A stretch of DNA of 64,000 nt from Marinobacterium sedimentorum (GTDB lineage Bacteria > Pseudomonadota > Gammaproteobacteria > Pseudomonadales > Balneatricaceae): contig NZ_JALDYX010000002.1 in NCBI RefSeq assembly GCF_024267675.1, positions 62,001 through 126,000 of the forward strand. Direction: 5' to 3'. This document shows positions 19,608 to 30,800 of the stretch, piece by piece. Numbering within the stretch: the stretch's first letter is position 1; the number at the start of each line of letters is the position of its first letter. The notes beneath the pieces were generated by a model. It had not been told where the DNA came from. It worked only from the letters and a program-made list of their open reading frames with translations, and did no database searches. The position numbers were made by a program, and so were the translations under genes.

Positions 19608-21428
19608 ATGCCCCATGAAACCCAAAGCGCGCTGCAGGCGGTGGTGGTGTTCCTGCTGGCCGCGGTGCTGATGGTTCCGCTGGCCAAAAAGCTGCAGCTG
19701 GGGGCCGTGCTCGGTTACCTCCTGGCCGGCGTGCTGATCGGGCCTTCGGTGCTCGGGCTGATTCGCCAGCCCGAGAGCGTCGGCCATATCTCGGAGCTCG
19801 GGGTGGTGCTGCTGCTGTTCATTATCGGCCTCGAACTGTCGCCGCGCAGGCTCTGGGTCATGCGCAAGTCGGTATTCGGCGCGGGCCTGGCGCAGGTGCT
19901 GCTGTGCGGCGCGGCCATCGCAGGGGTGGCCTGGTTAGGCTTTGCGCAGACGCCGGCCGCCGCACTGGTGCTCGGGCTCGGGCTGGCGCTGTCGTCCACC
20001 GCGTTTGGCCTGCAGCTGCTGGCCGAGCGCAAGGAGTTGCAACGGCCCCATGGACGCCTGGCGTTCGCCATCCTGCTGTTCCAGGATATCGCCGCCATAC
20101 CGCTGATTGCGCTGGTGCCGCTGCTCAGCGGCGCCGGTGACATGCAGGCCGATGACGGCTGGATGCCGTTGCTCCGGGTGGTTGGCAGTATCGGCCTGGT
20201 GGTGATCGGCGGGCGCTACCTGCTGCGGCCAGTGTTTCGCATAGTGGTGAAAACCGGCCTGCAGGAGGTGTCGACGGCCACGGCACTGCTGGTGGTGATC
20301 GGCACCGCCTGGCTGATGGAGCTGGCCGGCATCTCGATGGCGCTTGGCGCCTTCCTCGCCGGGCTGCTGCTGGCAGACTCCGAGTATCGTCACGAACTGG
20401 AAGCCCAGATCGAACCCTTCAAGGGGCTGCTGCTCGGGCTCTTCTTTATCAGCGTCGGCATGACGGCACAAATCGGCCTGCTGGTGACCGCGCCGCTGAT
20501 CGTGCTCGGTCTGACCCTGCTGCTGATTCTGCTGAAGCTGCCGCTGATCTTCGGCGTGGGACGGCTGGCGGGCGGGTTGTCTTCCAGCAGCGCCCTGAAG
20601 CTCGGCGTGGTGCTGGCCACCGGCGGCGAATTCGCCTTCGTGGTGTTCCAGATGGCACGGGATCAGGGGCTGATTGGCGTTACGGAGCACGGCTATCTGG
20701 TGCTGGTCATCACGCTGTCGATGGTCGTGACACCGCTGATCGTGCTCGGTCTGTCGGCACTGCCCCGTGGCGAAGCCGTGCCGGCGGCCCGGGCGGTGCC
20801 CGAGGAGTACAAGACCATGGATCACGATACGCCGCGGGTGCTGATTGCCGGCATGGGGCGCATGGGGCAGATGGTCGCGCGGCTGCTGCATGCGCAGCGG
20901 GTGTCCTTCGTGGCGCTGGATACCTCGGTGGAAACCATTGAGCTGACCCGCAGTTTTGGCCATATGCCGATCTTCTACGGCGACCCGTTGCGGCCGGAGG
21001 TTCTGCGCGCCGCTCAGGCGCCCGCTGTCGACTGCTTCGTGGTAGCAACCAACGATGCCCAGAACAACCGCCGGATCGTCGAACGGCTGCGCCAGCTTTA
21101 TCCCGCTATCAAGGTGATCGCGCGCGCTCGCGACCGGGCCGATGCGCGCTTCCTGCGCAGCCTTGGCGCTGTGCCGGTGCGGGAGGCGTTCTTTTCGAGC
21201 CTGGAGATGGGACGCGAAACCCTGCTGACCCTCGGCTTCGAGCCGGCACAGGTGGATGTTCGGGTGCAGCGTTTCCGCCAGCACGACGAGGATCTGCTGG
21301 ATGCGCAGTACGAGGTGCGGGGCGACGAGGCGGCGATCATGCAGACTGCCCGCGAGGCGCGGACGGAACTGGAAACGCTGTTCGAGTCCGATCGGGTCGA
21401 GGATAGGGCGACGGCCGGCAGGCACTGA
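19608..21428 (+). CDS. Kef-type CPA2 monovalent cation:proton antiporter
   Basis: The 606-residue protein has twelve or so hydrophobic segments over residues 1-385 (Na_H_Exchanger fold, with GYLLAGVLIGPSVLG and ELGVVLLLFIIGLELSP). A cytoplasmic RCK/TrkA-N domain follows, with the nucleotide-binding loop IAGMGRMGQMVARLL. Length and order match KefB/KefC and YbaL. It exchanges potassium for protons in stress. The ribosome site AAGGAG lies 7 bases before ATG at 19608. It stands alone between two identical 186-bp repeats. The exact subfamily (KefB, KefC or YbaL) is not resolved. Confidence 0.92.
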   Translation: MPHETQSALQAVVVFLLAAVLMVPLAKKLQLGAVLGYLLAGVLIGPSVLGLIRQPESVGHISELGVVLLLFIIGLELSPRRLWVMRKSVFGAGLAQVLLCGAAIAGVAWLGFAQTPAAALVLGLGLALSSTAFGLQLLAERKELQRPHGRLAFAILLFQDIAAIPLIALVPLLSGAGDMQADDGWMPLLRVVGSIGLVVIGGRYLLRPVFRIVVKTGLQEVSTATALLVVIGTAWLMELAGISMALGAFLAGLLLADSEYRHELEAQIEPFKGLLLGLFFISVGMTAQIGLLVTAPLIVLGLTLLLILLKLPLIFGVGRLAGGLSSSSALKLGVVLATGGEFAFVVFQMARDQGLIGVTEHGYLVLVITLSMVVTPLIVLGLSALPRGEAVPAARAVPEEYKTMDHDTPRVLIAGMGRMGQMVARLLHAQRVSFVALDTSVETIELTRSFGHMPIFYGDPLRPEVLRAAQAPAVDCFVVATNDAQNNRRIVERLRQLYPAIKVIARARDRADARFLRSLGAVPVREAFFSSLEMGRETLLTLGFEPAQVDVRVQRFRQHDEDLLDAQYEVRGDEAAIMQTAREARTELETLFESDRVEDRATAGRH

Positions 21429-21479
21429 GTCTGCCGGTGTTCGCCAGGCCGCGGATCGGGCTACCCGGGTACAGGGCAG

Positions 21480-21665
21480 TGAGTATTAAACCGGTGGCAT
21501 TTTACGTCTGTAGAGCCGGTTTAATACTGTGGCGCAGGATGCGCCGCCATTGGCCAACGGCCAATGCGAGCCCTTGAAAATCCAGGGATTTCACAAATTC
21601 CGCCCGATTTTCAAGGGCGATGATGAAACAGGGCGGGACGACCTGTTTCACCGCCAGGTTAATAG
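21480..21665 (+). repeat. Multi-hairpin intergenic repeat, copy B
   Basis: This copy appears identical to copy A over 186 bp and has the same orientation, 2348 bp downstream. The direct pair encloses the antiporter gene and its two upstream terminators. Confidence 0.88.
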
Positions 21666-21796
21666 GTTGGCGTGCTCGGCTGGTTGGCGCGTTACAACAA
21701 AACTGCCATTGACAGGTCAAAGGTGCAGGGCATTAGACTGCACGACTGAAGGCCCATGCCGACCGTCGAACGGCGGGGCTTGGGAGGAGCTGTGAC

Positions 21797-23952
<2,156 letters not shown>

Positions 23953-24076
23953 GGCTTTTCCCCTTGTTGTGTTTGTAGTGTTGGTTTGGGGGGAGCATAA
24001 AGAACCGTTGCCTGCGCGGCAGCCGGCTTTTGCCTGAGCGGTCGAAAGCGAGGGTTGAGCGGTTAACGCCGAGCGG

Positions 24077-24769
24077 TCAGATGGGCAGCAGGTACTTGTC
24101 CCGGAGCTGTTTGAGGTAGCGGCGCGACACCGGGATCAGCATGCCGTGGCGGGTTTCAATTTCGGCGCCGCCGTCTTTCAGGGCGATGGCCTTGATGGCA
24201 TCGGGATTGACCAGGTACTGGCGGTGGATGCGAATCAGCGGCAGGCGCGCTTCCAGCGTCTTGAGCGGCAGCTGGCAGTGCAGCTGTTCACCGCCGACCT
24301 GAACCTGGGTACCGGTCAGGTCGACATAGGCGCAGTCGATCTCGGTGGGCGGGATCAGCCGTACCCTGTTGCCCTGGTAGCAGGCCAGCCTTTCCAGCGG
24401 CGCGGCCTCGCCGATTCCCAGCACGCGAATGCGCTTGAGGGTGCGGGCCAGGCGCTCCGGGTCGACCGGCTTGAGCAGGAAATCCAGCGCGGCTTCGTTG
24501 AAGGCGTCGAGCGCGTATTGCTGGTGCGCGGTGACAAAGACCAGCAGCGGTCGCGGGTCGGACAGCAGGCCGCTGACATCGACCCCCGACAGCCCCGGCA
24601 TGTCAACGTCCAGAAAGATCACATCCGGGTGCAGTGACTTGGCCTTGAGCAGCGCCTCTTTGCCGTTGCCCGCTTCACCGACCACCTTGACGCCGCCGGC
24701 TTCGTCCAGCAGCGCCGCCAGTTCCTCGCGTGCGAGGGGTTCATCGTCCACGATCAGGGCACGGATCAT
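24077..24769 (-). CDS. LytTR-type response regulator (BtsR/YehT-like)
   Basis: The 230-residue protein has an N-terminal receiver with VDDE and phosphoacceptor D54 in IFLDVDMPG. The C-terminal LytTR DNA-binding domain is seen in LIRIHRQYLVNPDAI and LIPVSRRYLKQL. Its start overlaps the stop of the sensor gene by 4 bases (ATGA), so the pair is translationally coupled. By analogy to E. coli BtsSR it would activate the neighbouring CstA-type transporter gene in response to pyruvate; that link is inference from position. Confidence 0.93.
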   Translation of the reverse strand: MIRALIVDDEPLAREELAALLDEAGGVKVVGEAGNGKEALLKAKSLHPDVIFLDVDMPGLSGVDVSGLLSDPRPLLVFVTAHQQYALDAFNEAALDFLLKPVDPERLARTLKRIRVLGIGEAAPLERLACYQGNRVRLIPPTEIDCAYVDLTGTQVQVGGEQLHCQLPLKTLEARLPLIRIHRQYLVNPDAIKAIALKDGGAEIETRHGMLIPVSRRYLKQLRDKYLLPI

Positions 24770-26460
24770 GACAGGCTACCTCTTGGCCAGATCAGCTCAG
24801 CCCGGGTGTACTGCCCCGGCTGGTGGTGGAGCGCAAGTTTACAAGAGACCCCCAGGGCGGCAAAGCGCTCTCGCACCAGGCTCAGCCCAAGGCCATCGCT
24901 GTGTTTTGGTTGCTGGGCCGCGCTGTCCTCCACCCGCACGCAGATGTCATCGCCGTTCAGGCGCGCGCTCAGCCGTACCTGACCGCCGGCTTCCGCGCGG
25001 CTGATGCCGTGCTTGATGGCATTCTCCACCAGGGTCTGGATGGCCAGTGCCGGTACTCTCTCGTCTTCCAGCGCTTCGTCCAGCTCCTCGACGAAATCGA
25101 GGCGCTCGCCAAAGCGGGCCTTCTCGATGGCCAGGTAGTGGCTGACATGGGCGAACTCCTGCGCCAGCGGCACGGTCACGCTGTTGCGGTCGAGGTTGCC
25201 GCGCAGAAAGGCGGCCAGGTGCAGGATCAGGCCGCGCGCCTCCTGCGGCGCCCGTCGCAGCACCGCGGCAACGGTATTGAGGCTGTTGAACAGGAAGTGG
25301 GGGTTGACCTTGGCTTCCAGCGCGCGCAGCTCGGCTTCCGCCAGCAGGGCGCGGCTGGCCTGCAGCTGACTGTGCAGAATCTGGTTGGACAGAACCCCGG
25401 CGATGCCGACGCCCAGGCTGCGGTTGAGGTTGCGAAACAGCTTGCGCTTGGGCTCGTACAGCTTGATGGTGCCGATCACGTCCTGCTCGCCCTTGAGCGG
25501 TACCACCAGGGATGAGCCCAGCTCGCACTGGGTGGCGATCGAGCACTGGTAGGGCGTGGTCAGGCCGTCGGCAAACACCACCCTGTTGTCGCGGATGGCC
25601 TCCAGGGTGATCGCCGAGGAAATAGGCCGCCCGACCTGGTGATGGTCAGCGCCCATGCCGGTAAAGCCCAGAATACGGTCACGGTCGGTGATGGCCACCG
25701 CCGCCACGCCGGTTTCATCCTTCACCACTTCGGCAATGGCCTGGGCCGAGGCGGCGTTGAAGCCATTATCCAGCAGGCCGACGCAGCGCCTTGCGATGCG
25801 CAGCGCCCGCTGGGAGATGCGCGAGGCCAGCTCGTCGGGCTGGAACTTGGCGTCGCGGATAAAGCTCATGAACAGCGCCGCGCCCAGCGCATTGGCCAGC
25901 ATCATCGGCAGGGCGATGGCCTTGACCAGATCCAGTGCCTGATCAAAGGGTTTGGCCACCGCCAGCAGGATGAGCATCTGGCAGCCTTCGGCAATCACGC
26001 CCAGCAGCAGCGCCTGCCAGGGATTGAAAATGCGTTCGGTCTGGCCGCGACGCTGCCAGTAGGCATGCACCAGGCCGGCCATCAGCCCTTCCCAGGTGGT
26101 GGAAATGGCACAGGCCACATCGGTAAAACCGCCCATGGAGTAGCGGTGCAGGCCGCCGGTGAGGCCCACGGCGGTACCGACCAGGGGCCCGCCCAGCAAG
26201 CCGCCGAGAATGGCGCCGATGGCCCGGGTATTGGCGATGGCATCCAGTGTCTGCTGGCCGAAATAAGTACCCAGGATGCAGAAGCCGGAAAAGATCGCGT
26301 AGACCATCAGCTTGTGAATCGGCCAGCTGGACAGGTTGGCCAGTGGTCGAAACAGCGGCGTCTTGGAAAACAGATAGGCGATCAGCAGATAGACACTCAT
26401 CTGCTGAAACAGCGGCACCACCAGTTGTAGGTCTATCGACTCCATCAGGTAATCCATCAC
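24766..26460 (-). CDS. LytS-type membrane sensor histidine kinase (BtsS/YehU-like)
   Basis: The 564-residue protein has an N-terminal five-helix 5TMR-LYT sensor region (about 1-200), a GAF-like region, and a His_kinase domain with the invariant VNPHFLFNSLN, phosphoacceptor H388. The HATPase ends with SDGLGLSLVRER. It matches BtsS in architecture and length. It lies directly upstream of its LytTR partner, overlapping by 4 bases. A 300-bp gap separates the pair from the cstA start. Confidence 0.93.
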   Translation of the reverse strand: MMDYLMESIDLQLVVPLFQQMSVYLLIAYLFSKTPLFRPLANLSSWPIHKLMVYAIFSGFCILGTYFGQQTLDAIANTRAIGAILGGLLGGPLVGTAVGLTGGLHRYSMGGFTDVACAISTTWEGLMAGLVHAYWQRRGQTERIFNPWQALLLGVIAEGCQMLILLAVAKPFDQALDLVKAIALPMMLANALGAALFMSFIRDAKFQPDELASRISQRALRIARRCVGLLDNGFNAASAQAIAEVVKDETGVAAVAITDRDRILGFTGMGADHHQVGRPISSAITLEAIRDNRVVFADGLTTPYQCSIATQCELGSSLVVPLKGEQDVIGTIKLYEPKRKLFRNLNRSLGVGIAGVLSNQILHSQLQASRALLAEAELRALEAKVNPHFLFNSLNTVAAVLRRAPQEARGLILHLAAFLRGNLDRNSVTVPLAQEFAHVSHYLAIEKARFGERLDFVEELDEALEDERVPALAIQTLVENAIKHGISRAEAGGQVRLSARLNGDDICVRVEDSAAQQPKHSDGLGLSLVRERFAALGVSCKLALHHQPGQYTRAELIWPRGSLS

Positions 26461-26638
26461 TCATCAAAGGCAGGGTCGGGGGTCATCAGTATGACAGAGC
26501 CGGTGCCCGGCGGCATGGGGACAGAGTGACGATCATTCCCGCTGCACAGTCAGATTTTCCTGCCCGTGCGGCGCAACCGGATAACCGGCCGAAGCTTTGG
26601 GTACTAGACCACCGTTTCCGATGCCGACTAGTACCTGT

Positions 26639-27679
26639 TCAGGAAACAAATACTTCTGCCTGACTTTCAACAAGGTTGCGGCCCTTTGCCTTGGCGCGGT
26701 AAAGAGCGTCATCGGCACGGCGCAGCAGGTCTTCGAAACAGTCGCCGTGCGTGAACAGGCTGACGCCAAAGCTTGCGGTGCAGCTCAGGTCGGGCTCGAT
26801 CCGGTGCTGTTGAATCAGCTTGCGCAGTTTCTCGCAGGCCAGCACTGCGTTTTCCAGTGTCATGTTGGGGAAGATCAGGGTGAATTCTTCACCGCCCCAG
26901 CGGGCAAAGCAATCCACGCTGCGGATGTTGCTGCGCACCAGCTCGGCGGTGCTTTTCAGCGCCTGGTCACCCGCTCCATGACCGTGGCTGTCGTTGATGT
27001 TCTTGAACAGGTCCAGATCGAAAATGGCCAGGGTCAGAGGGTGCTTGTAGCGCAGAGCGCGGCGGATTTCATGCTGGATGTCCTCTACGAAGCGCTTGCG
27101 GTTGGCGATTTCGGTCAGCTGATCGGTATTGGAGATATATTCTATTTGGCGTATTTTTGCCTCTAGTTCCCGGTTTTTTTCTTCCAGCTCGCGTGCCTTC
27201 TGCTGCAGGCTATTCTCCAGTGTGATACTGCCATCACGCAGGTGTCTGTTCTGTTCGATCAGCTCAACCTGAATGGTCTTGTACTGATGGATGTCCTCGT
27301 GGGCACCGATGATGCGGGAGGCGCTGCCATCGGGGTGGCGGCTGATAATGTGGGCGTGATCCCGTATCCAGAGGTAAGTATCGTCGGCTTTTCTGCAGCG
27401 ATATTCGATGCAATAGTCTTCCCGGACACCGCTGATGAAGCTTTCGATGTAATCGACCACGCGGGCATAATCATCCGGATGAATAATGTTTTCCCAGGTA
27501 AAAACATCCTGTTTCAAGCCGCCTGTTGCATAGCCCAGCATGCGATACCAGCCGGGGTTGCGTGCGACATGGCCGGTGTCGGCGCGCCAGTCCCAGGTAC
27601 CCTCAACAATGACATCGAGCAGCTGATTAAGGGTCCTGTCGGCCTCGATGAGGGATTCGTGCTGGTAGGTTTTATACAT
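26639..27679 (-). CDS. PAS-GGDEF diguanylate cyclase
   Basis: The 346-residue protein has a PAS_3-type domain near 20-140 (TGHVARNPGWYRMLGYATGG, ending in IIGAHEDIHQYK), a short coiled coil (about 150-180) and a GGDEF domain from about 185. The active site reads GGEEF in RWGGEEFTLIF, a functional variant, so it should make cyclic di-GMP. An RxxD inhibitory site is not obvious. No transmembrane helix. It is monocistronic. The ribosome site before ATG is weak. Confidence 0.92.
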   Translation of the reverse strand: MYKTYQHESLIEADRTLNQLLDVIVEGTWDWRADTGHVARNPGWYRMLGYATGGLKQDVFTWENIIHPDDYARVVDYIESFISGVREDYCIEYRCRKADDTYLWIRDHAHIISRHPDGSASRIIGAHEDIHQYKTIQVELIEQNRHLRDGSITLENSLQQKARELEEKNRELEAKIRQIEYISNTDQLTEIANRKRFVEDIQHEIRRALRYKHPLTLAIFDLDLFKNINDSHGHGAGDQALKSTAELVRSNIRSVDCFARWGGEEFTLIFPNMTLENAVLACEKLRKLIQQHRIEPDLSCTASFGVSLFTHGDCFEDLLRRADDALYRAKAKGRNLVESQAEVFVS

Positions 27680-28068
27680 CAGTCAGGGACCCGGCTTGCC
27701 AGGGAATACAGCTGTAACGCGGGGCAATAACAGAACAGGGCAGGTTGCGTGCGCTTTGGAGCAACGCAGTGGTCACTGCGTGACAAAATCAGGCTGCTAG
27801 GTTTTATCATTATCAGATCCCGTACAGGCATGCTGAATGCCAGGCGCTTTGCCAGGGCCTGGGATTAACCGGCCCGTGCGCCCGTGCGCTCAGGGGGTGA
27901 TCCTGGCGCGGTAACGCTAATCCTAGCAGCACTTTGGCTGTAAAACCTGTTTGTGATAGAGCGCGACAACGGCTCGTCCATGCCAGGCCGAGCCAAATGA
28001 GCGCGCCCGATATCAGGCATGTTTACGGCATATTTTTAAGTGCGGACCGCAGATATTCCGGTCTGCCC
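27680..28068. other. Intergenic, nothing recognised
   Basis: This 389-bp spacer lies between the divergent-facing ends of the cyclase promoter and the monooxygenase stop. No convincing reading frame, repeat shared with the rest of the window, or terminator is seen. Confidence 0.5.
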
Positions 28069-28404
28069 TCAGGCCGGCTCATCGGCGGCGTCTGAATAGA
28101 CACAGACGTTCCAGGCTTGCGCCAGGCCATTCGGCGATTCACAGTAGCGGCTGAAAAACTCGCTGATCTCGCGGCGCTGACAGTGCTGTTCGAAGGCTTT
28201 CATGTCCTGCCATATTTCATGGAACACTATGGGGTAGCTTTCGCCGTCAGCGAAGGGGCTGCTGATCTGGCGGGTGACACGGTACTGCACACAGCCGTCT
28301 TCGCGCAGCGTATTGGGTTCGAGGGTCTGCAATTTGGCAAAGAGTTCGGCGTCCTTGCCGGGGCGGGGCTTGAACTGGGCGGTACAGTAAACGAGGGAAG
28401 ACAT
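28069..28404 (-). CDS. Antibiotic-biosynthesis-monooxygenase (ABM) domain protein
   Basis: The 111-residue, single ABM dimeric alpha-beta barrel domain shows the family pattern LVYCTAQFKPRPGKDAELF and later PIVFHEIWQDMKAFEQHC. These proteins are small oxygenases or quinone-modifying enzymes; the substrate is unknown. The start ATG at 28404 follows GGAG (GGAGCCCGCCG on the minus strand). An open frame extends upstream but reads through a LysR remnant in the wrong frame, so the short start is right. Confidence 0.87.
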   Translation of the reverse strand: MSSLVYCTAQFKPRPGKDAELFAKLQTLEPNTLREDGCVQYRVTRQISSPFADGESYPIVFHEIWQDMKAFEQHCQRREISEFFSRYCESPNGLAQAWNVCVYSDAADEPA

Positions 28405-28511
28405 CGGCGGGCTCCAGGTAGTGTGATTGACCAAATCGGGAGTATACGTAGCCGGGCGCTGCCTGTCCCATGGAGGGGATGCTGGACAGCGCCGCTGTTG
28501 GTCGCGGCCCA

Positions 28512-28625
28512 TCAGATCAACGGCAGCGCTGCCTGTGACTGCAGCAGGCATTCGATAAAGGTTTGTACCCGTATGGGTAAATTTTTCCTGCCCGGGTATA
28601 CCACGACGAGCGGCAGGGTTGGCGT
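28512..28625 (-). pseudogene. LysR-type regulator C-terminal remnant
   Basis: The minus strand encodes LPLVVVYPGRKNLPIRVQTF and then IECLLQSQAALPLI, ending in TGA at 28512-28514. This matches the C-terminal signature of LysR substrate-binding domains (a short VYP then basic then RVxxFIxxL segment). Nothing of the N-terminal helix-turn-helix is left before the globin gene. Confidence 0.7.
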
Positions 28626-28755
28626 GCAGCCGATGCCTGTCGTCGGGGGCAGCCACTACTACACTTGGAAATGCCCTTGGTCGCAGTGGCGTGGTGCGCG
28701 TGCCGGTGCAAACAGCGGGTGCGTTACCCTGTTTGACAACCAGACGGAGGTTCAT

Positions 28756-29241
28756 ATGTTCAATCCCGAGTTGAAATACCTGAAATCGTTCTGCCTATCC
28801 GCCTTTATACTGGCGGGCTCCCCGGGGGCCCTGGCGCAGAGCGATGCGCCAGTGCCATCACTGTTTGACCGGCTGGGCGGCCTTGCGCCCATTTCCGTGG
28901 TGGTGAATGACTTTATTGATGTGGTGGTCGCGGACAGCGTGCTCAACGCAAACGAGGCGGTGGAGGCAAGCCGCAAAGTGGTGCCTGCACCCTATCTCAA
29001 GTATCAGGTAACGGCGATGGTCTGCGAGGTAACCGGTGGGCCCTGCAGCTACCAGGGTCGTGACATGAAAACGGCCCACGCGCACCTGAACATCACCGCA
29101 GCGGAGTGGGACCAGATGGTCATGCTGTTCAAGGACGTGCTGGCAAAACATCAGGTACCCGAGACCGAAACCGGGGAGTTGCTGGATATTGTCGGCTCGA
29201 CCCAGGCGGATATCGTCGCAGTCAGCATGTCGGGGCCATAA
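28756..29241 (+). CDS. Exported group 1 truncated hemoglobin
   Basis: The 161-residue protein has a signal peptide ending near PGALAQ. The globin part shows SLFDRLGGLAPISVVVNDF and, after a glycine-rich stretch, MKTAHAHLNIT with proximal heme ligand H108. C90 and C97 may form a disulfide, which fits periplasmic location. Trunc-hemoglobins bind O2 or NO. The start ATG at 28756 follows GGAGG, 5-6 bases upstream. Its convergent neighbour is a desaturase-like gene 8 bp away. Confidence 0.87.
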   Translation: MFNPELKYLKSFCLSAFILAGSPGALAQSDAPVPSLFDRLGGLAPISVVVNDFIDVVVADSVLNANEAVEASRKVVPAPYLKYQVTAMVCEVTGGPCSYQGRDMKTAHAHLNITAAEWDQMVMLFKDVLAKHQVPETETGELLDIVGSTQADIVAVSMSGP

Positions 29242-29249
29242 ATCCGGCG

Positions 29250-30392
29250 TTATTTCTTCTTCAGGTGCTTGCTAAGGGGGTAGAACAGCTGCCCTATGTA
29301 GCTTCTGGGCAGGCGTACCGTGGTGCCGTATTCGGCCGGCCAGTGTTTGACGGGCATATGGTAGCTGCCAAACAGGCGGTCGAACAGTACCGTATGGGCC
29401 GAGTAGTTGGTGTCGATGGCGGGTTTTTCCGAGCTGTGGTGCCAGTGGTGAAACTGCGGCGTGACCAGGATGTACTTCAGCGGACCGAAGGAAATACCCA
29501 GGTTGCAGTGAATCAGAATGGCCTGCAGCGCCGCAAAGGCGACATAGATATCCAGCGCTGCCTGATCTGCGCCCAGTAGATAGAGCGGCACCATCACCAT
29601 GGCTCGCTCGGAGAAGACCTGGATAAAATGCCCGCGCGAGCCCGCCAGCCAGTCCAGGTGTTCTATCGAATGGTGCACGGCATGGATGGGCCAGAGCAGT
29701 TGTACTTCGTGGTAGAGGCGATGCTCCCAGTAGAGCACGAAATCGGCGCACAGAATGATGACCATTACCTGCAGCAACAGCGGCACCGAGCGGATGGCCT
29801 CCTGCACGGTTTCGCTCAGGGCCCAGTCGAAGTGGCTGGCGTGGTAGTTGCCGTAAATCAGAATGGCGGAGATGGCCAGGTGATTGAAACAGAAGTAGAG
29901 CAGATCCAGCCCCCATTCAGGACGCAGAACCACCTGGTTGCGGTATTTGGGAAAGAGTTTTTCCAGCGTCATGAATATTGCGCTTGAGCCCATAAAGGCC
30001 AGAATCAGCCAGTCGACTCCCAGTGACAGCCGGCGCGGTTCCACCGGGCCCACCGGAATGCTATAGCCGCCCAGGGCAAAGGCGATCAGGGTCAGCACTA
30101 TGCCCGCCGCCCCCAGACGCTTGTAGCCGTTCAGGACAAAACTGAGAATGCCGAAGAAGAGCGAAAAATACATGCCGTACTTGAGAAACTGCTGCAAAAA
30201 GGCCGCGTCATAGGCCTGGCGCAGTTCGATGGTCGTGAGATACGCAGGATAGAGGTAGGCCAGTACCGCGAGCAGGCTAAGGGTGCCCAGTGCCACCGAG
30301 CAGTAGCCGCTGATCTTGCCATCACCCAGGCGAAACTGGCGCCCGCTATCCAGCTCCTGTTGCCGTTCCCTGTAGGAGTAGTCGTGTTTCAT
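29250..30392 (-). CDS. Sterol desaturase/fatty-acid hydroxylase superfamily membrane protein
   Basis: The 380-residue protein has about seven hydrophobic segments and the di-iron histidine clusters HRLYH, HAVHHS and HHWHH, all present. Such enzymes hydroxylate or desaturate lipids or sterols in the inner membrane. Substrate is not inferable. The start is at 30392. The gene is transcribed toward the globin and is followed upstream by repeat C. Confidence 0.88.
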   Translation of the reverse strand: MKHDYSYRERQQELDSGRQFRLGDGKISGYCSVALGTLSLLAVLAYLYPAYLTTIELRQAYDAAFLQQFLKYGMYFSLFFGILSFVLNGYKRLGAAGIVLTLIAFALGGYSIPVGPVEPRRLSLGVDWLILAFMGSSAIFMTLEKLFPKYRNQVVLRPEWGLDLLYFCFNHLAISAILIYGNYHASHFDWALSETVQEAIRSVPLLLQVMVIILCADFVLYWEHRLYHEVQLLWPIHAVHHSIEHLDWLAGSRGHFIQVFSERAMVMVPLYLLGADQAALDIYVAFAALQAILIHCNLGISFGPLKYILVTPQFHHWHHSSEKPAIDTNYSAHTVLFDRLFGSYHMPVKHWPAEYGTTVRLPRSYIGQLFYPLSKHLKKK

Positions 30393-30570
30393 CCGTTGCC
30401 TTTTTTTATTACCAAAGCCTTTGTTATCGCACGTTGATGTTCAACGCAGCGCCTTGTACCTGCCGTAGTTGTAAAACCGGTCCGTGCGTATGGCGATAGT
30501 AATGGACTCTTTAAGCGGGTGCGAGGGGTGGAGCAAGGGTGGCTGCGAGGGCAGGCTTTAATATTTTGGA

Positions 30571-30741
30571 GTATTAACCCTGCGGGGTAATACATGAAGC
30601 AGGGATGCTTCATCATTGGGCCTTCTGTTGCACAGATGGCCCAATGCGAACCCCGCCCGTTCTCTCGAAAGAGCGCAGCACGTCCACGCACTTGCGCCTG
30701 TTGTTGTGGGGTGACTGGCAAACAGGTAAACAGATGGCCGG
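30571..30741 (+). repeat. Multi-hairpin intergenic repeat, copy C
   Basis: This subtype-2 element starts gtattaaccc-tgcggggtaatac and continues with tgaagcagggatgcttca and a ggcccaatgcgaacccc block. It ends with gtggggtgactggcaaac and gccggccagcagg. It is related to copy D on the other strand (tgaagcagggatgcttca is exact). It fills the gap between the desaturase and the dienelactone hydrolase. Confidence 0.75.
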
Positions 30742-30800
30742 CCAGCAGGCGCTGTTGCGTCTGCTGGCCGCATGTTGCAGGGATACTGCGCTCGGAGTGT

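Noticed and set aside
28405..28755. Extended N-terminus of the ABM protein
   Set aside because: That part reads through a LysR remnant in a different frame and is not conserved in character.
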